64,000 nucleotides of DNA, from contig NZ_CP132335.1 in NCBI RefSeq assembly GCF_030758295.1, forward strand, positions 3,820,412-3,884,411, read 5' to 3'. The notes under the pieces were generated by a model. That model saw only the letters and a program-made list of their open reading frames with translations, made no database searches and was not told where the DNA came from. The translations under genes were made by a program, and so were the position numbers. Position 1 is the first letter of the stretch, and every line of letters starts with the position of its first letter. Of this stretch, positions 18,369-27,265 are shown piece after piece. The stretch comes from Pararhizobium sp. IMCC21322 (GTDB lineage Bacteria; Pseudomonadota; Alphaproteobacteria; Rhizobiales; GCA-2746425).

Positions 18369-20126
18369 ATGCAAGTAAGTTTATCTGGTATTGCATCAAT
18401 TTTGAGTTACGAAGAAATCATCCTGACTGCTTATGATGATGGTTATGGAATACTCACCATAGGCGCCGGACATACTGGCAAGGCGGGCACTCCAAAGCCA
18501 AAAAAAGGTATGAAGATTGATTTGGTCGAAGCTTTCAATATCTTCCGCCAGGATTTAGAGAAATTTGCGAGACAAGTGCGTTCTGAGATCGACGTAGCAC
18601 TGAGCCAAAATCAGTTTGATGCGCTTGTTTCCTGGCATTTCAACACCGGTAAAATTTGGGACTCAACCCTGACCAAAAGGCTGAATACCGGCGATTACAA
18701 CAGCGTTTCTGAGGAAATGGCACGTTGGAAATTCGCTCAGGGCAAACTGTCAAACGGGTTGGTGAACCGTCGCAAGCACGAAATTGCTATTTTTGCTTCT
18801 GGTGATTATGGTGAACGCCCGGTGGTGGTGCGCCAGTCAAAGGGTGCAAAAGTAAAAACGCTTTCGCCAGCGGAAATCGCAGTCTTAATGGGAGATGTTC
18901 CCGATACTGACGAAGAAAAGACAATCGAGCAGTTGCTTGCAAATCCCAAATCCAAACTGTTGCCGCAATATCGTCCCCGGCAGTCTGAAGCGTTATCACG
19001 CCAGACCATGGAGCTTTATGAACATCTAATTCCGATTGAGGATCGCAATGAATCCGTAAGCGTGTTGGGCGTCCGTGGATATTATGAGAATTCCCTTGGT
19101 AAAAAGGGCGCCAATGATCGCGGACTTTACGACGACGCCATATTCATAATTGAGCCGGATGGTGTTCATAATTTCAATGCCAACACCGATCCCTCACGTT
19201 TTCGCAAGGGCATTGCCCAGCTCAAAGCGCGGCAGGCCTTACGCTACATTCCTGGGCCTCATGGCTACAATCGAAAAAACGGTCCCTATCCTGCATTCCG
19301 TCAGGATTCCGAATGCACGGTCAACCGTGATGGAACTGGTGAGGATACGGGAATTTTCTGGATCAATCTTCATCGCGGCGGCTTGACCGGTACGTCAAGC
19401 GCAGGATGCCAGACCATACCTCCGCATCAGTGGAATGAATTTCGCACATTGTTGAACACACTGCTCGAACGATATGGGCAGGAAACGTTCCAATATGTGT
19501 TGCTCGACGAGGCTGATGTTCCAGATGAAGTGCCGGGCGCTATCAGCGTGACCGCGCCGAAAACAATCCCGGTCTCATCCAAGATTCAACCAGATATGCC
19601 TACGGGAGACATTGCAATGCCGACAAAAGACACCACTGAAGTGATGAATGTTTTGCAGGAAGCACTTGAATTGGCAGCACGAATTCGATCTCTGCGAACC
19701 GGAGCTGATATCGACCGTGCAGCATTGGGCAAGGGCGCGATTGGGGATGGGAAGGTCGACCTCAATGACGCATTTGCTGTATTGGCAGCTTTGTCGGGCG
19801 ATGGAAAAACCGACCCGGCAGACCTTTTGCGCGGGGCCAAAAAACTCACTCCGATCAATGGTGTGCTGGGTCAGACTGTCGGCAAATTGTTGAATGGCAA
19901 AAAGACCGGCATCGGCTTGATAGGTCTGGTAGCGACCAGCCTGGTTTCAATTTTTGCTCCCGAGCTCAATTTGGTGGGAAATGCCGCCCAAACGGCCGTT
20001 GAAGTTGCGCCGACGGTCTTTTCCAAAGCCAGCGATGCAGCCACCACGCTGTTTGGCGGCACCTTTGCCTGGGGTGTGCTGGGCAAAGTCGAGAAATGGT
20101 ACCACCACTTGAAAGCTGCCCGGTAA
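18369..20126 (+). CDS. Multidomain peptidoglycan enzyme: GH24 lysozyme + L,D-transpeptidase-like domain + membrane tail
   Basis: The 585-residue protein has no signal peptide. Residues 10-145 are a GH24 (T4-lysozyme-type) muramidase with the triad Glu15-Asp24-Thr30, the same 9- and 6-residue spacings as T4 lysozyme, in AYDDGYGILTIGAGH. Residues about 225-380 form a second domain with INLHRGG (His335) and GTSSAGCQTIP (Ser344, Cys347), recalling the HxG...SxGC centre of YkuD L,D-transpeptidases. This second assignment is inference. Residues 420-510 contain GDGKVDLNDAF and SGDGKTDPADL, reminiscent of calcium-loop repeats. Residues 513-531 and about 561-573 are hydrophobic. GGGAG lies upstream of the ATG. 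It is followed 31 bp later by a membrane hydrolase gene. Confidence 0.75.
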   Translation: MQVSLSGIASILSYEEIILTAYDDGYGILTIGAGHTGKAGTPKPKKGMKIDLVEAFNIFRQDLEKFARQVRSEIDVALSQNQFDALVSWHFNTGKIWDSTLTKRLNTGDYNSVSEEMARWKFAQGKLSNGLVNRRKHEIAIFASGDYGERPVVVRQSKGAKVKTLSPAEIAVLMGDVPDTDEEKTIEQLLANPKSKLLPQYRPRQSEALSRQTMELYEHLIPIEDRNESVSVLGVRGYYENSLGKKGANDRGLYDDAIFIIEPDGVHNFNANTDPSRFRKGIAQLKARQALRYIPGPHGYNRKNGPYPAFRQDSECTVNRDGTGEDTGIFWINLHRGGLTGTSSAGCQTIPPHQWNEFRTLLNTLLERYGQETFQYVLLDEADVPDEVPGAISVTAPKTIPVSSKIQPDMPTGDIAMPTKDTTEVMNVLQEALELAARIRSLRTGADIDRAALGKGAIGDGKVDLNDAFAVLAALSGDGKTDPADLLRGAKKLTPINGVLGQTVGKLLNGKKTGIGLIGLVATSLVSIFAPELNLVGNAAQTAVEVAPTVFSKASDAATTLFGGTFAWGVLGKVEKWYHHLKAAR

Positions 20127-20157
20127 GGCAAGTACCAGCTAGAAGGGAGATTTTATT

Positions 20158-21681
20158 GTGGCCACCAAAAGAAAACCCAAACAGGCAGTTGTTGTCATAC
20201 ACGGCATGGGTGAACAGATGCCAATGGAAATGGTCAACAGCTTTACGGATGCCGTTTGGGTTCAGGATCCCGACCTGGTTGCCCGGTCAGAGCCTGATCC
20301 AAATACTGGAGACACCCGCACCCAAAATGCAATCTGGAGCAAGCCCGATCGCCGAAATCGCAGTCATGAGCTTCACCGATTGACCACCGAGTCGGATGTG
20401 AGTGGACGTCGAACCGATTTCTTTGAGTTCTATTGGGCTCACCGGATCCATGGGACAACACTTGATCAGATTACATCCTGGGTAGTTGATCTGTTAATAC
20501 GCAATCCATTCAAGCGTGTGCCAAGGGATGTCTTGAGCGTCTGGCTGCTGATGTGGTTTCTGACCCTTGTTTTCGTCGCCGGCACGATTTTGGCGGCCGC
20601 AGGTATTTTCGAGACGGTCGATGATCCAGGGACAAAAACGGTGATGTTGGCAATGCTTGGGCTGATCAGCACAGCACTTTTTGGATGGATAAAACAGACA
20701 GTCCTCATCAAAATTCTTGGTGATGTCGTTCGATACACCAAAGCGAAACCTTTGAATATTGCCCGCCGCCAGGAGATACGCGAGAAAGGCGTTGAACTTC
20801 TGGAAACTCTGATGGGTGTTGAAAATGACCCACAGGGATCGGGACGGCCCAAGAAAAAACCACCCTATGATCGCATTATTGTGGTGGCCCACTCGCTGGG
20901 AACAATCGTTGCATACGATGTTCTAAGCCTTGCGTATGCCCGGATAAACCAGCGACTGGACGCAAAGAAAGGAGCCGAAGGTCAAACGTCCATAAAAGCA
21001 TTCGAGACCAAGATTTCCGGTCAGATAAGCCAAATGGAAAACGGTCAACCCGGCCAACTGGACATTGATGAATTTCAGGCAGATCAAGCACGTGCAGCTG
21101 CGGAATTAACAGCGCTCGGTTCGCCATGGGTTGTCAGCGATTTTGTAACACTCGGCTCGCCACTTACACACGCTGAATTTCTGATGTCCTATGATGAGGA
21201 TGCGCTCATCAACGCCCAGACCGTGAGGCAATTGCCAACCTGCCCTCCTCAGATGGAATTTGATGTCAGGACGCAACAGAAGCATTTCACATATTTGCCG
21301 AGATACGCGAGCATAGAAGAGGACACACGCATGCCTCATCACGCGGCGCTTTTTGCTTTCACAAGATGGACCAATATCTACTCACCCCGAAAGAACTTTC
21401 TATGGGGCGATATCGTTTCGGGACCTGTAGGCCAACACTTTGGATTGAGTGTAAAAGACAAGAAAACCGGAGAAACCCAAAGACTGTCAGGTATCCGCGA
21501 CATTGCAGTTTTGCCTGAACGCAAGAGCGATGGAACTCCCAAGGACGGACTGCATGTGCCGTTCATGACCCATGTGAGTTACTGGAACATGAATGCGAAT
21601 GCTGGCGAAGTGTCACCCAACTCTCCAACACCGCACCACATTCAGGTCCTGAGACGCGCAATTAATCTCCTGCGGACATAA
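20158..21681 (+). CDS. Membrane-anchored alpha/beta serine hydrolase (lipase-like)
   Basis: The 507-residue protein starts at a GTG with GGGAG eight bases upstream. The N-terminal AVVVIHGMGEQ is a typical oxyanion-hole strand of an alpha/beta hydrolase. Two membrane segments follow (about residues 127-149 and 161-178). The nucleophile elbow is IIVVAHSLGTIVAYDVL with Ser246. Further on come VTLGSPLTH, then NFLWGDIVSGP and THVSYW, which probably supply the acid and histidine of the triad. The substrate is unknown; phospholipid or lipid ester is a guess. It sits 31 bp behind the lysozyme-like gene, so the two form a likely operon. Specific family not recognised. Confidence 0.72.
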   Translation: MATKRKPKQAVVVIHGMGEQMPMEMVNSFTDAVWVQDPDLVARSEPDPNTGDTRTQNAIWSKPDRRNRSHELHRLTTESDVSGRRTDFFEFYWAHRIHGTTLDQITSWVVDLLIRNPFKRVPRDVLSVWLLMWFLTLVFVAGTILAAAGIFETVDDPGTKTVMLAMLGLISTALFGWIKQTVLIKILGDVVRYTKAKPLNIARRQEIREKGVELLETLMGVENDPQGSGRPKKKPPYDRIIVVAHSLGTIVAYDVLSLAYARINQRLDAKKGAEGQTSIKAFETKISGQISQMENGQPGQLDIDEFQADQARAAAELTALGSPWVVSDFVTLGSPLTHAEFLMSYDEDALINAQTVRQLPTCPPQMEFDVRTQQKHFTYLPRYASIEEDTRMPHHAALFAFTRWTNIYSPRKNFLWGDIVSGPVGQHFGLSVKDKKTGETQRLSGIRDIAVLPERKSDGTPKDGLHVPFMTHVSYWNMNANAGEVSPNSPTPHHIQVLRRAINLLRT

Positions 21682-21719
21682 GAGTACCAGGAACAATTCT
21701 GAAGCAGGCTCTGCTCCAG

Positions 21720-22226
21720 CTATTCAGCACCCTTGGCGATAGGTGGCTGGAACGTGTAGCCCATATCCCACGGAAAATAGATCCAGGTGTCCTGTGATAC
21801 TTCGGTGATAAATGTATCAACCAGAGGGCGGCCTGCAGGTTTGGCGTAAACGGTGGCAAAATGCGCTTTTGGCAACATGTCGCGCACCACTTGTGCGGTT
21901 TTGCCGGTATCAGTCAGATCATCGACCACAAGCACACTAGAGCCATCACCGGCTTCAAGATCAATCACAGCCTGAGATACGCCTTTGAGAACCTGCAGCT
22001 CAGACTGGTTCTTGTAGTCGTGATAGGACGCTACACAGACAGTCTCGATCATTCTGATATCAAGTTCGCGGCAGATAATGGCTGCTGGCACCAAACCGCC
22101 ACGGGTGATGCAGACAATGGCCTTCCACTCTCCTTTGGCCGCCAGGCGCCACGCCAAAGCGCGTGCATCGCGGTGAAACTGGTCCCAGGAAACCGGAAAC
22201 GCCTTGTCTGATTGCGGGCTGCTCAT
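21720..22226 (-). CDS. gpt: Xanthine-guanine phosphoribosyltransferase
   Basis: Salvages xanthine and guanine with PRPP to XMP and GMP. At 168 residues it is the size of other Gpt proteins. The PRPP-binding loop [14 protein letters not shown] and the early RGGLVPA segment are intact. It lies 12 bp downstream of the molybdopterin-binding gene on the same strand and converges with the membrane hydrolase, 38 bp away. Confidence 0.93.
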   Translation of the reverse strand: MSSPQSDKAFPVSWDQFHRDARALAWRLAAKGEWKAIVCITRGGLVPAAIICRELDIRMIETVCVASYHDYKNQSELQVLKGVSQAVIDLEAGDGSSVLVVDDLTDTGKTAQVVRDMLPKAHFATVYAKPAGRPLVDTFITEVSQDTWIYFPWDMGYTFQPPIAKGAE

Positions 22227-22238
22227 TGCTTAGGTCCT

Positions 22239-22982
22239 TCAGGCTTTGCCGGCATGGATGCCGACCAATATGGATTCAAGTTGTTGTGCAGCTTCCGCCA
22301 ACCTGTCTGCATTGCGACTGCGCAACACCAGGCTGGTCTGAAATTTGCCATCACGTTGATAGGGGTAACTGCCAATCGACACATCGGGAAAAGCATCCTG
22401 CAAGGCAGACAGCGGCTGTGCCACTGCACCCTCCCCCATGCCTGCCTCAATCGTTTCAGAATGCACCACCTGTCCCGCTTTGAGGCGCGGCACGACATCA
22501 TCCATCATGGCCTGCATGATGGAAGGCACACCCGCCATCACGAAAACATTGCCAATATTGAAACCCGGAGCCTTTGAAACCGGGTTCGCAATCAGCTCTG
22601 CACCTTCGGGAATGCGCGCCATGCGCAGGCGCGCTTCAGTGAGGTCCGACTTCTCATAGCGCTCCAGCATCGCGTCAACGGCTCGCTGGTCCACATCAAT
22701 TGGCACATCAAAGGCGGCAGCCACGCTGTCCGCCGTTATGTCATCATGGGTCGGGCCAATGCCGCCTGTGGTGAACACATAGGTGTAACGGGACCGCAAA
22801 GCATTGAGGGCTGCGACAATCTCTGCCCGCTCATCGCTGACAATCCGAACCTCTTTCAGATCAATGCCGACTTCGGTCAATCGATCAGCAATATAGCCGA
22901 CATTCTTATCCTTGGTCCGGCCTGACAGAATTTCGTCGCCAATGACCAGAACTGCGGCAGTGGAGATTTCACTTTCGGCCAT
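22239..22982 (-). CDS. Molybdopterin-binding (CinA N-terminal/MoaB-like) protein
   Basis: A 247-residue protein of the competence/damage-inducible CinA N-terminal family, related to MoaB/MogA. Visible motifs are VLVIGDEILSGRTKDKN and TTGGIGPTHDDITADSVAAAF. The C-terminal CinA deamidase domain is absent, as in many alphaproteobacterial stand-alone forms. The ATG at 22982 (MAESEISTAAV) is preferred over a TTG at 23012. Precise function is unproven in such proteins; nucleotide or pterin pyrophosphatase activity is known in relatives. It is divergent from sfsA. Confidence 0.85.
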   Translation of the reverse strand: MAESEISTAAVLVIGDEILSGRTKDKNVGYIADRLTEVGIDLKEVRIVSDERAEIVAALNALRSRYTYVFTTGGIGPTHDDITADSVAAAFDVPIDVDQRAVDAMLERYEKSDLTEARLRMARIPEGAELIANPVSKAPGFNIGNVFVMAGVPSIMQAMMDDVVPRLKAGQVVHSETIEAGMGEGAVAQPLSALQDAFPDVSIGSYPYQRDGKFQTSLVLRSRNADRLAEAAQQLESILVGIHAGKA

Positions 22983-23067
22983 ATGGGACCTGTTCCTTTG
23001 AGGCTTTGACAATTTGTGTTTGCGCTGTCTATCTCACACGCGAATAAGGAACAAGGTATTGCAGCCC

Positions 23068-23778
23068 ATGAAATTTGCCAGCCCATTGATAGAAGGAACT
23101 TTGATCAAGCGCTACAAGCGGTTTTTGGCTGACATCAAGCTGGATGACGGCTCTGAAATCACCGCCCATTGCGCCAATCCGGGCGCCATGCTTGGCCTGA
23201 AAGAACCCGGCCAACGTGTGTGGCTGTCAAAATCGGACAATCCCAAGCGCAAGCTGGCTTATTCGTGGGAATTGACCGAAGCGGACAACACCATCATCGG
23301 CATCAATACAGCCCGGCCAAATGCCCTTGTAGAAGAGGCCATCAACAACGGCACGATTGCTGAATTGCAAAACTACAAAACCCTGCGGCGTGAGGTAAAA
23401 TACGGCACGAACAGCCGCATCGACATATTGCTGTCTGACGCGGGAAAGCCGGATTGCTATGTTGAAATCAAGAATGTTCACATGCTGCGCACTCCACGAC
23501 TTTATGAATTCCCGGATTCCGTCACTGCACGCGGCGCAAAACATCTTGTGGAAATGACAGATATGGTGGCCGAGGGGCACCGTGCAGTCATGGTCTATCT
23601 GATCCAGCGGGATGATGGTGATCGGCTGAGCTTTGCCGCAGAAATCGACCCCAATTATGCAAACGCCTTGGCGAATGCACATAAGGCGGGCGTCGAAGCC
23701 ATTGCCTATGTCTGCAAGCTGACGCCTGAGCGCATTGAAGCTTATCGACCCGTACCGGTTGAGATACCGAAGGGTTGA
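23068..23778 (+). CDS. sfsA: SfsA family DNA/RNA nuclease-like protein
   Basis: A 236-residue SfsA protein, historically named for sugar fermentation stimulation. Conserved parts include LIEGTLIKRYKRFLAD, THCANPGAM-like AHCANPGAMLGL, and the restriction-endonuclease-like core SRIDILLSDAG...CYVEIKNV. The ATG at 23068 matches the family start, and the longer open frame from 23014 is not used. It is first in a run with map and radC. Biochemical role remains uncertain. Confidence 0.92.
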   Translation: MKFASPLIEGTLIKRYKRFLADIKLDDGSEITAHCANPGAMLGLKEPGQRVWLSKSDNPKRKLAYSWELTEADNTIIGINTARPNALVEEAINNGTIAELQNYKTLRREVKYGTNSRIDILLSDAGKPDCYVEIKNVHMLRTPRLYEFPDSVTARGAKHLVEMTDMVAEGHRAVMVYLIQRDDGDRLSFAAEIDPNYANALANAHKAGVEAIAYVCKLTPERIEAYRPVPVEIPKG

Positions 23779-23893
23779 TTCCCGATCAATTAATGTACAT
23801 TTTGGAAGCGACCCGACAGTTCCCATTTTGCAGCCATGACGATTTCATGCCATGGAGCTGCCCACAAGCTTGAGACGAAGGCAGAGCGACGCC

Positions 23894-24718
23894 ATGACGA
23901 CCTATGTAAATGCCAATGAGGCGCCCAAGCGCAAAAGCGGACAGATCCGCCTTTATGATGAAGACGGCTTTGCAGGCATGCGCGCTGCAGGCCAACTGAC
24001 GGCACAATGCCTTGATCTTGTTGGCGAACTGGTAAAGTCCGGTGTCACCACGCAAGAGCTGGATGATTTTATTTTTCAGTTCGCGCTGGATAATAATTCT
24101 GTCGCCGCCACGCTGAATTATCGCGGTTACACCCATTCAAGCTGCATCTCGCTCAATCATGTGGTCTGCCATGGCATTCCGGGCGGTAAGGCGTTGAAAG
24201 ATGGGGATATTCTCAACATCGACGTCACACTGATCGTGGATGGTTGGCATGGTGATTCAAGCCGCATGTATGTGGCAGGAAACACCAAACGGGCGGCCGA
24301 GCGTTTAATTGATGTCACCTATGAATCTCTGATGCGTGGAATTTCAGCCACGGTGCCCGGTAATACCACTGGCGATATCGGCCATGCCATTCAGGCCTAT
24401 GCTGAAGCACAGCGCTGCACCGTCGTTCGCGATTTTTGCGGCCATGGGCTGGGACAATTATTCCATGACGAGCCGAACATTCTGCATTATGGCCGTCGTG
24501 GCGAGGGTGTGGAATTACGACCCGGCATGTTCTTCACCATTGAGCCGATGATCAATTTGGGCCGACCCCATGTAAAAGTCCTGTCAGATGGCTGGACTGC
24601 AGTCACACGGGACCGATCTCTGAGCGCCCAGTTTGAGCATTCAGTGGGTGTGACGGAAAGCGGCTGTGAAATCTTCACCACATCACTTTCAGGTCTTCAC
24701 AAGCCCAACTTCGCATAG
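23894..24718 (+). CDS. map: Type I methionine aminopeptidase
   Basis: Removes the N-terminal Met from nascent proteins. All five metal ligands of the pita-bread fold are visible: Asp in NIDVTLIVDGWHGDSSRM (two Asp), His in GHGLGQLFHDEPNI, Glu in FTIEPMI and Glu in QFEHSVGVTE. The ATG at 23894 (MTTYVNANE) follows GAAGGCAGAG. An upstream ATG at 23852 would add 14 residues without family support. Resulting length is 274 residues. The gene lies 12 bp before radC, a common alphaproteobacterial arrangement. Confidence 0.95.
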   Translation: MTTYVNANEAPKRKSGQIRLYDEDGFAGMRAAGQLTAQCLDLVGELVKSGVTTQELDDFIFQFALDNNSVAATLNYRGYTHSSCISLNHVVCHGIPGGKALKDGDILNIDVTLIVDGWHGDSSRMYVAGNTKRAAERLIDVTYESLMRGISATVPGNTTGDIGHAIQAYAEAQRCTVVRDFCGHGLGQLFHDEPNILHYGRRGEGVELRPGMFFTIEPMINLGRPHVKVLSDGWTAVTRDRSLSAQFEHSVGVTESGCEIFTTSLSGLHKPNFA

Positions 24719-24730
24719 CAAGGTGGCGGC

Positions 24731-25450
24731 ATGAGCCAGCCGTCTGACACACCTACGCAAAGCAGTGGAACACCTGCAAAAGTGCACCATGCAGGCCATC
24801 GTGACCGATTGCGTGCCCGCTTCCGCGAGGCTGGTCCCGATGCACTGGCAGATTATGAAATACTGGAACTGCTGCTGTTCCGCTCCCTGCCCCGCCGCGA
24901 CACCAAGCCGATTGCCAAAGATCTTTTGTCGGCTTTTGGCTCGCTCGCCGGTGTGTTTGGCGCCACGGAAAAACGATTGACCGAAATCGACGGCATTGGA
25001 GAGAGTGTCGCGAATGATTTGAAGGTGTTTCACACCCTCGCGACACGGCTTGGAAAACACGCATTGCAGCAAAAACCGTTGCTGTCTTCATGGAATGCGG
25101 TGCTGGATTATTGCCGCACTGCAATGGCTTATGAGGAACGCGAACAGTTCAGGGTTTTGTTTCTCGACAAGAAAAACCACCTGATCGCCGATGAAGTTCA
25201 GCAACAGGGCACCGTAGATCACACGCCGGTTTACCCGCGTGAAGTGGTCAAACGGGCTCTGGAACTCTCGGCCACAGCGTTGATCCTGGTTCACAATCAC
25301 CCCTCAGGTGATCCGGCCCCATCGCAGGCCGATATTGAAATGACGGCCAAAATTGCAGAAATTCTGACGCCGCTAAATATCCTCATGCATGATCACATCA
25401 TCATCGGCAAACACGGCCATGCCAGTTTCAAAGCATTGAACCTGCTGTAA
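24731..25450 (+). CDS. radC: RadC family (JAB/MPN domain) protein
   Basis: A 239-residue RadC protein. The N-terminal helix-hairpin-helix region ([15 protein letters not shown]) is followed by the JAB metal centre [16 protein letters not shown]. Despite its name, a direct DNA-repair role has not been shown for RadC in general. It is preceded 12 bp upstream by map and converges on the photolyase gene with a 9-bp gap. Confidence 0.94.
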   Translation: MSQPSDTPTQSSGTPAKVHHAGHRDRLRARFREAGPDALADYEILELLLFRSLPRRDTKPIAKDLLSAFGSLAGVFGATEKRLTEIDGIGESVANDLKVFHTLATRLGKHALQQKPLLSSWNAVLDYCRTAMAYEEREQFRVLFLDKKNHLIADEVQQQGTVDHTPVYPREVVKRALELSATALILVHNHPSGDPAPSQADIEMTAKIAEILTPLNILMHDHIIIGKHGHASFKALNLL

Positions 25451-25459
25451 TCTGATCCG

Positions 25460-26986
25460 TTATGCACCGGTCTTTTCAAAAAAGGCAGCGGCATCAGCCT
25501 CTATCTGACTGCGCTTGCTATCATCCATCTTGCCCAATGTGGCATACATCATTGCCATACGGCGGTTGCCTTTCAGATGCGCTTGATTCTCTATCAGAAA
25601 ATTCCAGTACAAATAATTGAAAGGACAGGCTTTTTCCCCATTCTTGACCGAAGGGCTAAACGCACAATTCTTGCAATAATCGCTCATCTTGTTGATGTAG
25701 GAACCGGAAGCCGCATAGGGCTTGGACCCGAGCAGTCCACCATCGGCAAACATCACCATGCCATGGGTGTTTGGCAGCTGAACCCATTCATAGGCATCCG
25801 CATAGACCGCCAGATACCATTCATTGATCTGCGCTGGTTCAACACCGTATAGCAGGGCAAAATTACCGGTGACCATGAGCCGTTGAATGTGATGTGCGTA
25901 GGCATGATCGCGCGTCTCTTCCACAACCTGTCGAACACAGTTCATCTCGGTGTCTGCAGACCAGTAGAATTCCGGCAGATCGCGCTTTGCCTTGAGAAAA
26001 TTCGTCTGCGCGTAATCAGGCATTTTCAGCCAGTAGATACCGCGCACATATTCGCGCCAGCCAATAATCTGCCGAATGAAGCCTTCTACTGCGTTCAGTG
26101 GTGCCTCGCCTGCATGATGGGCTTTTTCAGCGCGCTCACAAATTTCCATCGGAAGCAGCAGACCGGCATTGAGCGCAGGTGCAATCAATGCATGGAACAA
26201 GGTCGGTTCGCCCTGTTTCATAGCGTCCTGATAATCGCCGTAAAGCGGCAATCGCTCTTTTATGAAGCGATCAAGCCCCCGCAACGCCTGTGTTCGCGTA
26301 ACCGGAAGGGAGAAACCTTCAAGCCTGCCAAAATGCCCCGCGAACCGATCAGCCACCAGTTCCAGCACATCTTTTGTAATGTCATCTGCCTGCGGATTGT
26401 AGGGTGCGGGCAATTCCATATCTTTCGGCAGGCTCTTGCGGTTTTCCTTGTCGAAATTCCACTGTCCGCCAATCGGATCATCGCCTTCCATCAGAAAACC
26501 GGTTTTGCGCCGCATCTGCCGATAGAAATACTCCATCCGCAATTCCTTGCGGCCATCTGCCCAGGCCTGAAACTCGTTGTGGGAGCAGATAAAGCGGTCA
26601 TCATCGCGGATTTCAACATCGATCCCCAGCTCTGTTTCCCAGTTTCTCATGGCTTCCAGAACCCGGAACTCACCAGGCTCCGTTACAACCACTTTGGAAA
26701 CACCAAGCTCGTCCACAGCACGGCCCAACTCCGCACCGAAAGACCCCGCATTGTTGTCATCGTCCAGTTTTGTGTAGCGGACCGTAAATCCCCGATCCTC
26801 AAGCTCGCTGGCAAAGTGCCGCATGGCGGAAAACAGAAAAGCTATTTTCTGTTTGTGATGAGCAACATAGCCGGCCTCTTCAGCGACCTCGCACATGAGA
26901 ATAATGTCATTTTGCGGATCAGCATCACGCAAGCTGGACAGTGAGGGCGTCAGTTGATCGCCCAGAACAAAACGCAGAACAGCCAT
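25460..26986 (-). CDS. phrB: FeS bacterial cryptochrome/(6-4) photolyase PhrB type
   Basis: A 508-residue prokaryotic photolyase-related protein, predicted to repair (6-4) photoproducts using FAD, a lumazine-type antenna and a [4Fe-4S] cluster. Cys350, Cys438, Cys441 and Cys454 are in the positions I recall for the cluster ligands of Agrobacterium PhrB, as are His366, Tyr424 and Tyr430. Core segments are IIGWREYVRGIYW and YAHHIQRLMVTGNFALL. The start MAVLRFVLGDQL is typical. It is divergent from a small DUF2256 gene, a frequent partner of this family. Confidence 0.94.
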   Translation of the reverse strand: MAVLRFVLGDQLTPSLSSLRDADPQNDIILMCEVAEEAGYVAHHKQKIAFLFSAMRHFASELEDRGFTVRYTKLDDDNNAGSFGAELGRAVDELGVSKVVVTEPGEFRVLEAMRNWETELGIDVEIRDDDRFICSHNEFQAWADGRKELRMEYFYRQMRRKTGFLMEGDDPIGGQWNFDKENRKSLPKDMELPAPYNPQADDITKDVLELVADRFAGHFGRLEGFSLPVTRTQALRGLDRFIKERLPLYGDYQDAMKQGEPTLFHALIAPALNAGLLLPMEICERAEKAHHAGEAPLNAVEGFIRQIIGWREYVRGIYWLKMPDYAQTNFLKAKRDLPEFYWSADTEMNCVRQVVEETRDHAYAHHIQRLMVTGNFALLYGVEPAQINEWYLAVYADAYEWVQLPNTHGMVMFADGGLLGSKPYAASGSYINKMSDYCKNCAFSPSVKNGEKACPFNYLYWNFLIENQAHLKGNRRMAMMYATLGKMDDSKRSQIEADAAAFFEKTGA

Positions 26987-27057
26987 AGACGAATGTTTTC
27001 CCTTTTGAATTCACTGACCTATTTAGGGTCAGAAGTTCAAAAGGAAACGAACATCCC

Positions 27058-27222
27058 TTGGCAAAGCAAATTCGAAAAGCCGATCTGCCCCAAAAAGACT
27101 GCGTTCATTGCGGCCGCCCGTTTCAATGGCGCAAAAAATGGGCAAGAAGCTGGCCCGAAGTGCGCTATTGTTCTGACGCCTGCCGACGCAAAACGAAGGA
27201 ATTGCAGGTGTTGAAAAATTGA
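27058..27222 (+). CDS. DUF2256 small zinc-ribbon-like protein
   Basis: A 54-residue protein starting at TTG with AAGGAAA upstream. It contains [14 protein letters not shown] and [10 protein letters not shown], the CxxC...CxxxC pattern and tryptophans of DUF2256. This family is often found beside, or fused to, FeS cryptochrome/photolyase proteins, as here (divergent to phrB). It was not apparent as an ATG frame and is easily missed. Function is unknown; a metal-binding accessory role is inference. Its stop overlaps the promoter of the following toxin-antitoxin pair. Confidence 0.85.
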   Translation: MAKQIRKADLPQKDCVHCGRPFQWRKKWARSWPEVRYCSDACRRKTKELQVLKN

Positions 27223-27253
27223 CGGAACCGTACTATATTTAAGACGGAACCGT
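27211..27253 (+). promoter_or_regulatory. Promoter and repeated operator of the ParS/RES toxin-antitoxin operon
   Basis: TTGAAA (27211-27216) and TATATT (27234-27239) are separated by exactly 17 bases. The 11-mer GACGGAACCGT occurs at 27221-27231, inside the spacer, and at 27243-27253, near the expected transcription start. The 22-bp period is about two helical turns. Binding of the antitoxin complex here would autorepress the operon (inference). Confidence 0.7.
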
Positions 27254-27265
27254 TAGGAGTTCATA

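Noticed and set aside
26965-26980. A possible SOS box within the 5' end of phrB
   Set aside because: The two GAAC half-sites are separated by eight bases, not seven, and lie inside the coding sequence.
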